Source: Ponticaulis sp.
GTDB taxonomy: Bacteria; Pseudomonadota; Alphaproteobacteria; Caulobacterales; Hyphomonadaceae
Direction of reading: 5' to 3'
DNA: 34,652 bases
NCBI GenBank assembly: GCA_002701295.1
Contig: NZUJ01000037.1
Coordinates: 1-34,652, forward strand
Below the pieces are notes generated by a model. The model was not told the DNA's origin and ran no database searches. It saw only the letters and a program-made list of their open reading frames with translations. Of the stretch, positions 1 through 7,217 are shown piece by piece. Position 1 is the stretch's first letter. Each line of letters opens with the position of its first letter. The position numbers and the translations under genes are program-made.

Positions 1-106
1 CCGCAGACCATTGATGTGAAAAGTGGCGTTGAGGCTCAGCCAGAAGGCCCAGAATTTCCATTCTGAGCGGGCTGGCCATCGCCTTGATTTGCATTTGCCG
101 ATCCAT
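1..106 (-). CDS. ArsR-family helix-turn-helix regulator, N-terminal part
   Basis: Read on the minus strand from an ATG at 106, an open frame runs off the left edge of the window. Its 35 residues begin MDRQMQIKAMASPLRMEI and continue with a LLAEPQRHFSHQ stretch. This is the hallmark start of winged-helix ArsR-type repressors, where the pattern is K-A-[ML]-A-x-P-x-R followed by I-L-x-L-L. Only the first helices are present, so ligand-binding residues cannot be judged. A second possible start is the ATG at 94; neither has a clear ribosome binding site. The gene is divergent from the hydrolase at 153, and a perfect palindrome lies 10 bases upstream of its start. That is the usual layout of a repressor controlling itself and its neighbour. 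On the plus strand the same bases encode only a short meaningless tail. Confidence 0.75.
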   Translation of the reverse strand, partial: MDRQMQIKAMASPLRMEILGLLAEPQRHFSHQWSA

Positions 107-116
107 ATGATTATTA

Positions 117-136
117 ATATCGCAATATTGCGATAT
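117..136. promoter_or_regulatory. Perfect 20-bp palindrome, probable ArsR operator
   Basis: The sequence atatcgcaatattgcgatat equals its own reverse complement over all 20 bases. It lies between the divergent starts of the ArsR-type gene (106) and the hydrolase (153), where both promoters must be. ArsR-family dimers commonly bind AT-rich palindromes of this size. Binding here would be expected to block both promoters until an inducer releases the repressor. Repressor identity is inferred from position only. Confidence 0.7.
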
Positions 137-152
137 GTAAATAGGTAATGCG

Positions 153-971
153 ATGTTGGAATTGGCGTTTCGAAGCACGATTTTGGGGAACGGTATTCAA
201 TGGGGGCGTATCGGGGCGGGGCCAGCCATGATCGCCATCCACGGGACGCCCTTCTCGTCTCAGGTCTGGCGACGGATCATTCCGCATCTCGCTCAGCACT
301 GGACGGTTTATTACTATGACCTGGCCGGATATGGCGCGTCCGAAATGCGAGAGGGGCAGGATGTCTCTCTCGGTGTTCAGAATGACATACTGGAAGGTCT
401 TATACGCGAATGGGGTCTGACCCGGCCACATATTCTGGCACATGATTTTGGCGGCGCAACGGCCCTGCGCGCGCATATACTGAACGGGCTTGAATATGCC
501 TCATTGACCCTAATTGACCCAGTGTCACTGGCCCCGTGGGGCTCGCCGCTGGTTCAGCATGTCCGTAGCCACAGTGAAGCCTTTGCAGGTATGCCCGCCT
601 ATATGCATCGCGCGATGCTGGATGAATATCTTCAGGGTAGCGTATTCCGGCGTATGTCGCCTGATGTACTGGAGATTCATGCCAAGCCCTGGACGGGGCC
701 GGTCGGCCAACCTGCTTTCTATCGCCAGATCGCGCAGATGGATCAGGTCTATACCGATGAGATTTTCGAACAGCTGACGCGCCTCCCCTTCCCGACGCAG
801 GTCATCTGGGGTGAGGAAGATCAGTGGATCCCAATCGGCACGGGTGAGAAACTGGCGGAGATGATATCAGACAAGCCGTTGATCCGCGTACCCGATGCCG
901 GGCACCTGATGCAGGAGGACCGCCCGGAAGCGATCCTCTCACATGTATTGTCGTCATTGCTGGCGGTGTGA
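153..971 (+). CDS. Alpha/beta-fold hydrolase, dehalogenase/epoxide-hydrolase-like
   Basis: This 272-residue protein has the full alpha/beta hydrolase layout. HGTPFSS near residue 30 gives the oxyanion-hole HGxP motif. The nucleophile elbow is AHDFGG with Asp98 where serine hydrolases have Ser. The acid is probably Asp223 in WGEEDQW, and the general base His251 is in DAGHLMQ. An Asp nucleophile is typical of haloalkane dehalogenases and epoxide hydrolases, which form a covalent aspartyl ester. Substrate cannot be read from the sequence. No signal peptide is visible, so it is probably cytoplasmic. The ATG at 153 has a weak AGGT upstream. The gene is divergent from an ArsR-type regulator across a palindrome, which suggests inducible expression. 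It ends 2 bases before the end of the convergent asd gene. Confidence 0.85.
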   Translation: MLELAFRSTILGNGIQWGRIGAGPAMIAIHGTPFSSQVWRRIIPHLAQHWTVYYYDLAGYGASEMREGQDVSLGVQNDILEGLIREWGLTRPHILAHDFGGATALRAHILNGLEYASLTLIDPVSLAPWGSPLVQHVRSHSEAFAGMPAYMHRAMLDEYLQGSVFRRMSPDVLEIHAKPWTGPVGQPAFYRQIAQMDQVYTDEIFEQLTRLPFPTQVIWGEEDQWIPIGTGEKLAEMISDKPLIRVPDAGHLMQEDRPEAILSHVLSSLLAV

Positions 972-973
972 GC

Positions 974-2032
974 CTAAGCCAGCGCCTCGGCGTACATGTC
1001 GACAAGCACTTCGCCGACCTGCACTGCGTTCAGCGCTGCACCTTTGCGGAGGTTGTCGCCCACGACGAACAGGGCAAGCCCGTTTTCAGCAGAACGGTCC
1101 GGACGGATACGGCCAACAAAAACCGGGTCCTTGCCAGTCGCTTCGAGCGGATTCGGCACTTTGGTGACGACCACGCCCTCAGCTTGTTCGAGAATGCGGG
1201 TCGCTTCCTCGGCTGAGATTGGACGGTCGAACTCAGCATTGATGGAAAGCGCGTGGCCTGTGAAAACCGGCACGCGGACACATGTGCCAGAGACGGGAAG
1301 GTTCGGGATTTCGAGAATGCGGCGGCTCTCGTCGCGCATTTTCAGCTCTTCCTCGGTATAGTCATCCTCGCCGAGCACATAGTTCAGCGGCACCACGTTA
1401 TAGGCAATCGGAACGGCCCATTTCTTTGGCGCAGGCAGGTCCACCGCATCTCCACTGTCGGCCAGCTTGATACAATCAGCAGATCCCGCCTGAATTTGCT
1501 CTTCGAGCTCTTCATTGCCTGCAACACCGCCGCCGGACACCGCCTGATACGTGCTGGCAACCAGGCGTTTCAGACCAGCAGCCGCATGCAAAGGCTTGAG
1601 CACAGGCATAGCCGCCATAGTCGTGCAGTTCGGGTTCGCGACGATGCCCTTAGGAATCTCCTTCAGCGCATGAGGGTTCACCTCTGCCACGACGAGTGGA
1701 CACTCCGGGTCACTGCGGAAAGCTGACGAGTTATCGACCACAATCGCACCGGCGGCCGCTACTTTCGGCGCCAGCGCTTTCGACGTTGAGCCACCTGCCG
1801 AGAAGAAGACGAGGTTCAGGCCGGAATAATCGGCCGTCGCTGCGTCCTCGACAATAATCTCCTTGTCTTTCCAGATAATTGTCTTGCCGGCCGATCTCGC
1901 AGAGGCGAAAAGGCGCAGCTCGCCGACCGGGAAATCCCGGTCAGCCAGAATCTTGCGCATCATTTCGCCGACAAGTCCGGTGGCGCCGACAATGCCGACA
2001 TTCGGTCTGGAAGGCATGGAGCGAAGGCTCAT
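974..2032 (-). CDS. asd: Aspartate-semialdehyde dehydrogenase
   Basis: The enzyme reduces aspartyl-4-phosphate to aspartate semialdehyde with NADPH, the branch point to lysine/diaminopimelate, threonine and methionine. The N-terminus carries the nucleotide-binding GIVGATGLVGEMM loop. The middle has SAGGSTS, VDNSSAFR and the catalytic cysteine in NPNCTT. The later KRLVASTYQAVSGGG segment is also characteristic. Length (about 352 residues) is normal. The ATG at 2032 lies 10 bases after an AGGAG; an in-frame TTG at 2038 sits only 4 bases after it, so the ATG is preferred. The gene stands alone on the minus strand, convergent with the hydrolase and divergent from the metallophosphoesterase. Assignment is firm. 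Confidence 0.96.
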   Translation of the reverse strand: MSLRSMPSRPNVGIVGATGLVGEMMRKILADRDFPVGELRLFASARSAGKTIIWKDKEIIVEDAATADYSGLNLVFFSAGGSTSKALAPKVAAAGAIVVDNSSAFRSDPECPLVVAEVNPHALKEIPKGIVANPNCTTMAAMPVLKPLHAAAGLKRLVASTYQAVSGGGVAGNEELEEQIQAGSADCIKLADSGDAVDLPAPKKWAVPIAYNVVPLNYVLGEDDYTEEELKMRDESRRILEIPNLPVSGTCVRVPVFTGHALSINAEFDRPISAEEATRILEQAEGVVVTKVPNPLEATGKDPVFVGRIRPDRSAENGLALFVVGDNLRKGAALNAVQVGEVLVDMYAEALA

Positions 2033-2272
2033 TTTCAAAAGTCTCCTGTCTGGAAAGATCCATTCTCACACATTGGAATGGGAAGGCGCTCTCTAACGGA
2101 TCAAGGCGCGCAAGTAAATTGCTGGAAATGCAGGTTTTTGCGACAAATTGCGCACCAATACCTCATGCCTGCCATGCATATCGGAAATTTATTTCCAAAC
2201 GGAGTTTTCCTGATTCTGCCCGAGGAATGCCATTTTACCCAGTGAAGCTGCTGCACGCAGGAGAGCACCCGG

Positions 2273-3223
2273 TTGAAAATGTTGATCTATTATCTGAGTT
2301 ATCTTTATTTCCCAGCTGTTCTTTTGCTCGGAATTTGCGGCTGGAAGTCGCGTGGGTTCTCCCGCGTCGCCTGTCTGGTTCTGATCTTTGGATTGAGCGT
2401 GCTGGCTTATGCCCGCTTCATCGAACCGCGATTAATAACAGTGCAGCAGACTGAAATTCTGTTGCCTGGCGCAGACGAGACAAGCGACAGTGTGACCTTC
2501 CTTCTGTTTTCAGACACCCACCTCGGCCTGTTCGGCAACGCCATGCCGATTGAGCGCCTCAGCAAGCGTGCAAAAGCGCTGGACTATGATGCCGTCCTGG
2601 TGGCTGGCGATTTCACCTATCACCCCGAACTCGACGCGCTGCCTGACCTGTTTGACGCGCTGCAAGACTTCGACAAACCGGTCTATGGCGTGTTTGGCAA
2701 TCATGATGTTGGCCTGCCGGGCCCCGACCTCAGCCTGCCGCTCACCGGGTATTTTCAGACGCTCGACGGATTTGAACTTCTGCAAAACCGGACAACTGTT
2801 CTGAACATTGATGGTCTAGAGGTCTGGCTTACCGGCACGTCTGACCTCTGGCAGCGGCGCATCAGCTATCCGCAGGACAACCCGCCACCCGGTGTGCCGC
2901 GCATCATCCTGACCCATAATCCCGACCTCGCCATAGAAGTGCCGGCGGACGTACAGTTCGACCTGATGTTTGCTGGTCACACACACGGCGGACAAATCCG
3001 CATCCCCGGCCTGTATGAATCACACATTCCCTCAGAATACGGTTTTGACATGGATCTCCATGAGGTGATGACCCAGCAAGGCGAGCGCCCGGTCTTCGTG
3101 ACCTCCGGCACGGGCATGGTTGGCCTGCCCATGCGGTTTCTCATTCCACCCCGGCTGGATCTTGTGACAGTTCGCCTGGCGAATCCCCCCGATCAGCCGG
3201 AACTGGCGACCGATGCAAACTGA
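2273..3223 (+). CDS. Membrane-anchored metallophosphoesterase
   Basis: Two hydrophobic segments (about residues 5-22 and 32-48) precede a calcineurin-like phosphoesterase domain. The metal-binding motifs appear in order: FSDTHLG (Asp81, His83), AGDFTYHP (Asp113), FGNHDVG (Asn143, His144), LTHNPDL and AGHTHGGQ. This matches the YkuE-type family of membrane-tethered phosphohydrolases, some members of which act on lipids. The substrate here is unknown. The TTG at 2273 is preferred because an AGGAG ends 9 bases upstream; the ATG at 2279 would have a 15-base spacing. The 3' end overlaps the end of the convergent Amt fusion gene by 31 bases. The gene is divergent from asd. Confidence 0.85.
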   Translation: MKMLIYYLSYLYFPAVLLLGICGWKSRGFSRVACLVLIFGLSVLAYARFIEPRLITVQQTEILLPGADETSDSVTFLLFSDTHLGLFGNAMPIERLSKRAKALDYDAVLVAGDFTYHPELDALPDLFDALQDFDKPVYGVFGNHDVGLPGPDLSLPLTGYFQTLDGFELLQNRTTVLNIDGLEVWLTGTSDLWQRRISYPQDNPPPGVPRIILTHNPDLAIEVPADVQFDLMFAGHTHGGQIRIPGLYESHIPSEYGFDMDLHEVMTQQGERPVFVTSGTGMVGLPMRFLIPPRLDLVTVRLANPPDQPELATDAN

Positions 3224-6200
3224 CCGGGACGACTGTTCCCACGCATTGTCTCTGCCGCTTTCTGAAGAGCTTCAATACGGACTTCGTGCGTGAGAAGTCT
3301 GGCGACATAGTCGGGCGCCTCTCTTTGCAACTGGGCGATCGGAACCGCCGCCCCAACCAGATAGCCCTGAATTTCGTCGCATCCGAATTCGACCAGTGCA
3401 GCGAACGCATCGACAGTCTCAACGCCTTCAGCAACGATATTCATATTCAAGGCTCGTCCCAGGCGAATGATCGTCCCGATGATTTCGTGACCATTCTCGC
3501 TGTCCTTAAGGCCCTGCACAAAAGACCGGTCAATCTTGATCGTGTCGAACGGAAAGCGGCTGAGATATCCGAGCGAGGAGTAGCCGGTGCCGAAATCATC
3601 TAGCGCGATCTTCACGCCCAGTTCCTTGAGTCGACTGAAGACTTTCAAAGCCCGTTGGTCATCATCAATGAGAACGCTTTCGGTGATCTCGATCTCGAGG
3701 CGTTCCGGAGCGAGGCCGGAGAACTCGAGCGCGTCTCGAACGGTTTCGATAAAGTTGCGATCACGGAACTGCAGTGGGCTCGCATTCACGCTCACGCGCC
3801 CCTGGCTTGCACCACTCGCGGCATCAACGCACGCCCGGCGAAGCACCCATTTGCCGATCTTGATGATCTGGCCGCACCCTTCTGCCACAGGGATAAAGTC
3901 GGCCGGACTAACCTTGCCGCGCGACGGATGCTCCCAGCGCAGAAGTGCTTCATAGCTGGCGATTTCACCCGTCTTGGTGTCCAGACGCGGCTGGTAATGA
4001 ACCTCGAACTGTTCGTTCTCAAGCGCGATGGCAATATCGAGCTCCAGAAGCTGACGGTGACGGACATGATCATCCATACCGGCCTCAAACATGGCATAGC
4101 GGTTCCGGCCCTGGCTTTTCGCATGGTAGAGCGCGGTATCCGCTCGCGTGATCAGACCAACATCTTCAATGCCGTCGCGCGGACAAAGCGCGATACCGAC
4201 AGACGCACCCACGGAAACCTTCACGCCATCAGGCAGAAGGATGGACTGGTTCAGATCATGCACCAGCCGCAAAGCAAGATCCCGCGCCTGATTGGCAAAG
4301 GTGATCCCAATCTGGAGGATCGCAAATTCGTCTCCGCCAAGCCGCGCAACCGTGTCACGAGGCCCGACACTCGCCATCAGTCGCTCAGACGTCACCTTCA
4401 GCACTTCATCACCAGCGGCATGTCCATAGAGATCGTTCACGTCCTTGAAGCGATCAAGGTCAATCAGCACCACGGCTGACAGGGTTCCCTGCTTCACTGT
4501 CCGGTCGATCATATGGCCAAGACGGTCATTGAACAGCGCGCGGTTTGGAAGGCCGGTCAGCGGGTCATGCTGAGCCAGATAGCGGATGCGCTCTTCAGCC
4601 TTGCGGCGCTCTCGAACATCAACAATCGCCAGAACACGCGTCACCCGGCCGCGAAGAACAATATTCCGACCGCGCACCTCGACAGGGATGATCTGACCCT
4701 TCTTATCCAGAATATTCAGGTCGCATGTCGACGACACTTCACTGCGGGAAAGATTGTCCAGAACGCCCATATCATCGTGACGGAAGAAATCTGTCAGCGG
4801 TCGATCCATGATCTCTTCGAGCGGCATATTGAGAAGGCGGCTCAGTGCGGCGTTACCATCAACAATGATGTCACCTACCGAGAGGCAAAGTGCCTCAAAC
4901 GTGGCATCCGCAAGTGCTGATAGACGTTCGGCCTCTTCGACAGCGCGCTGGGCATCGCGGGCCTCTGAGCGCTCGTGCTCGATTTGCTGGAGATTATCGA
5001 GAAGCGCATTGAAGGTGAGGATCAGGCGCTCAGCTTCGTCGCCTGCATCCACAGGCAAGCGTACGTTCAGGTCAGCCGTGCCGCGAACCAGCTCATCCAT
5101 GGCTTCTTCGACATGGCCAATACCAATGCGCGTATCATGTTCGCTTTCATTCAGGCCGCGTTCCTCAGCACCATCGGCCACGCGAATGCCCATGCTTTCA
5201 CGGAGCAGATAGAAGAAGGCCAGGCCAGAGCCAAACGCCCAGACAAAGTTCAGGCCGACGCCCGTCAGCTGAACCAGAAACTGATCCCAGCGGTTTGCCA
5301 GCGGGAGACTGGCCTCAGGCGCAAGGAACGCCAGAAGCAAGGTTCCAACGACGCCCGCGCCAGCATGTGTTCCAATGGCACCGACAGCGTCGTCCACCTT
5401 GAGATAGCGTTCAAGCAGATGGTTCAGACCGTTCGAAACGACCCCACCAATCAGACCAACAATAATGGCGCTTCCAGGCGAGAGGATCGCGCAACCTGCC
5501 GTCACAGCCACCAGACCGCCAATCATCCCGCAAAGAACTTTTTCTGGCAGGACGGCACGATCGCGCGTCATCGTCCAGATATAGCCCGCCACCGTGCCCG
5601 CGCTGCCTGCCAACAGAGTTGCCGCAATGATGGGACCAATAGACATATCCGCCTTGATGGTCGAACCACCATTAAAGCCAATCCAACCCACAAACAGAAA
5701 AATAGCCCCTGTAGAGGCGAGTACAGCACTATGTCCGGAAAACCGCACGGGCTTTCCGTCGTTCTGGAAGCGTCCGCTTCGTGATCCGAGGATCAGACAA
5801 GCCGCCAGTGTGAGCCATCCGCCCGTCGCGTGAACAACCGTCGAGCCCGCAAAGTCGACAAAACCCATATTGCCGAGAAATGCCCCGTCATTCGGGCCAA
5901 GCGCAGCCCCCCAGCTCCAGTGAACGAAGATGGGATAGATCAGCCCCCCAATAAAAAGCGATCCAAGCGTGTAGGCTGACAGGCGCATGCGTTCTGCCAC
6001 ACCGCCAGAAACAATTGTTGCCGCCGTGCCGCAAAACATGGCCTGAAAGATGAAGAAGATAATACCGCGGGCATCCAGATCATTCAGCCCGATCATCTGC
6101 ATGTCCCAGCCCACCGCGAGTATGGATGACGCGCCAAACGCCAGCATGAACCCAACAGCAGCGAAGGCCAGTGTCGAAACGCAAAAGTCCATGACGTTTT

Positions 6201-6429
6201 TCATGGCGACATTGATGGAATTCTTGGACCGCACCATGCCCGCTTCGAGCAGCAAAAATCCGATCTGCATCAGCATCACAAGTACAGCAGCAATAATCAC
6301 CCAGACCGAGTCCAACAGGCCCTGAATGTCCGTTTCGGGAGGCGAGATCGCAGATTGCGCATATGCGCCGCTGCCGCTCGCAAGGAGGGTCAACAAAACC
6401 AGTGCTTTCACGATGTTGCTTCGGACCAC
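3193..6429 (-). CDS. Ammonium transporter fused to HAMP-like, PAS, GGDEF and EAL domains
   Basis: Residue numbers count from an in-frame TTG at 6450. The GTG at 6429, 4 bases after a GGGGGT run, is the likelier start. A signal peptide (to about residue 31, AYA-Q) precedes a full Amt domain (about 40-420). Amt marks include VDFAGSTVVH with Asp199 and His207, GFNGGS, and GTHAG with His362, so both pore histidines remain. The Amt tail motif survives as GLNESEH, and a HAMP-like helix pair (about 446-490), coiled coil and PAS domain (about 508-612) follow. A GGDEF domain (about 625-785) has an intact GGDEF at 705-709. An EAL domain (about 800-1040) has EAL at 834-836, Asn889, DDFGTG at 951-956, Lys972, Glu1008 and Gln1028. 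AmtB topology places the C-terminus in the cytoplasm, so the protein may couple ammonium to cyclic-di-GMP turnover. No glnK is adjacent. Confidence 0.93.
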   Translation of the reverse strand: MVRSNIVKALVLLTLLASGSGAYAQSAISPPETDIQGLLDSVWVIIAAVLVMLMQIGFLLLEAGMVRSKNSINVAMKNVMDFCVSTLAFAAVGFMLAFGASSILAVGWDMQMIGLNDLDARGIIFFIFQAMFCGTAATIVSGGVAERMRLSAYTLGSLFIGGLIYPIFVHWSWGAALGPNDGAFLGNMGFVDFAGSTVVHATGGWLTLAACLILGSRSGRFQNDGKPVRFSGHSAVLASTGAIFLFVGWIGFNGGSTIKADMSIGPIIAATLLAGSAGTVAGYIWTMTRDRAVLPEKVLCGMIGGLVAVTAGCAILSPGSAIIVGLIGGVVSNGLNHLLERYLKVDDAVGAIGTHAGAGVVGTLLLAFLAPEASLPLANRWDQFLVQLTGVGLNFVWAFGSGLAFFYLLRESMGIRVADGAEERGLNESEHDTRIGIGHVEEAMDELVRGTADLNVRLPVDAGDEAERLILTFNALLDNLQQIEHERSEARDAQRAVEEAERLSALADATFEALCLSVGDIIVDGNAALSRLLNMPLEEIMDRPLTDFFRHDDMGVLDNLSRSEVSSTCDLNILDKKGQIIPVEVRGRNIVLRGRVTRVLAIVDVRERRKAEERIRYLAQHDPLTGLPNRALFNDRLGHMIDRTVKQGTLSAVVLIDLDRFKDVNDLYGHAAGDEVLKVTSERLMASVGPRDTVARLGGDEFAILQIGITFANQARDLALRLVHDLNQSILLPDGVKVSVGASVGIALCPRDGIEDVGLITRADTALYHAKSQGRNRYAMFEAGMDDHVRHRQLLELDIAIALENEQFEVHYQPRLDTKTGEIASYEALLRWEHPSRGKVSPADFIPVAEGCGQIIKIGKWVLRRACVDAASGASQGRVSVNASPLQFRDRNFIETVRDALEFSGLAPERLEIEITESVLIDDDQRALKVFSRLKELGVKIALDDFGTGYSSLGYLSRFPFDTIKIDRSFVQGLKDSENGHEIIGTIIRLGRALNMNIVAEGVETVDAFAALVEFGCDEIQGYLVGAAVPIAQLQREAPDYVARLLTHEVRIEALQKAAETMRGNSRPGQFASVASSG

Positions 6430-6450
6430 GTCTACCCCCGGGATTCCCAA

Positions 6451-6706
6451 TTACACTTTATGGTTTACAGGAAACGACTTAAAATTAAGGTAGGTGAAAT
6501 CTGAAAAATGAACGCGTTTGGTAAGACTTTCCGGGCTTTTTGGCCGCATTCGTTAGTATTTACAGTTTTCCCTGTGAATTACTGCAGTTTATCGGCCCCG
6601 GCGTAAGTTTTATACTTCAGAGCCCCAGTTTGCGGGATTTCCGCGAGCGCAACTGACAAATTATCAATAAGCTGCAAGTCTGGCTTATCGTTTATGGGAG
6701 GACTTC
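6451..6706. promoter_or_regulatory. Divergent intergenic region between the Amt fusion and VOC genes
   Basis: These 256 AT-richer bases separate two divergent genes and must hold both promoters. I see no convincing palindrome or terminator here. A strong GGGAGGA at 6693-6699 serves the VOC gene. Confidence 0.4.
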
Positions 6707-7120
6707 ATGGCAAAAGTAATCGGTCTCGGTGGACTATTCCTGCATAGCGCTGATGTCGCGGTCACAAAGGCCTGGTATCGCAAGGTTATGGGCTTTGATG
6801 GCAATGATTACGGCGGCTGGGACTTCCTTCACGCTGATGCGGGAAAGGCCTTTCCGAACGGCGCGAGGTCGATCTTCGCCATGTTCGAAAAACAGGACTA
6901 TTTCCAGCCGTCCACCCTACCCTTCATGCTGAACCTTATGGTCGATGATCTGGACGGCATTCTGGAGCGCCTGAAAGCTGAAGGTATCGAAGAATGCCAG
7001 CCCGCAGAAAGTCATTCCTATGGAAAATTCGCGTGGCTGATGGATCCGGATGGTCGAAAGGTAGAGCTTTGGCAGCCGATTGAGATGGATGAGAGCGCCC
7101 AGCTGTCGGAGGCTGGCTAG
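6707..7120 (+). CDS. VOC-family (glyoxalase/bleomycin-resistance fold) protein
   Basis: This 137-residue protein has the two beta-alpha-beta-beta-beta modules of the vicinal oxygen chelate fold. The first runs from LGGLFLHSADVAVTKAWYRKVMGFD. The second runs from MLNLMVDDLDGILERLKAEG to DPDGRKVELWQP. His17 and the Glu in KVELWQ are plausible metal ligands. VOC members include lyases, dioxygenases and resistance proteins, so the reaction cannot be named. The start is supported by a strong GGGAGGA with a 4-base spacer. The amidase follows 97 bases downstream on the same strand, and the two may be co-transcribed. Confidence 0.85.
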   Translation: MAKVIGLGGLFLHSADVAVTKAWYRKVMGFDGNDYGGWDFLHADAGKAFPNGARSIFAMFEKQDYFQPSTLPFMLNLMVDDLDGILERLKAEGIEECQPAESHSYGKFAWLMDPDGRKVELWQPIEMDESAQLSEAG

Positions 7121-7133
7121 TTCCAGCCCCGAA

Positions 7134-7158
7134 GTCTTTTGAGAACACAATAAAAGAC
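7134..7158 (+). other. Short inverted repeat between the VOC and amidase genes
   Basis: gtctttt and aaaagac form a 7-bp stem with an 11-base loop, 14 bases after the VOC stop. There is no T-run after it, so it is not a standard terminator; it may be chance. Confidence 0.25.
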
Positions 7159-7217
7159 CAGTCCTGACAAGTCCGGAAAAACCTGAGACCTTCCTACCAG
7201 AAAATAAGGGAAGAGAC

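Noticed and set aside
1-66. A plus-strand open tail of 21 codons ending in a stop at the left edge
   Set aside because: The minus strand of the same bases gives a convincing ArsR N-terminus, so the plus-strand reading is chance.
3655-5784. Long plus-strand open frames opposite the Amt fusion (274 and 269 codons)
   Set aside because: They are rich in Arg, His and Gln, match no family and sit inside clear GGDEF/EAL and Amt coding sequence.
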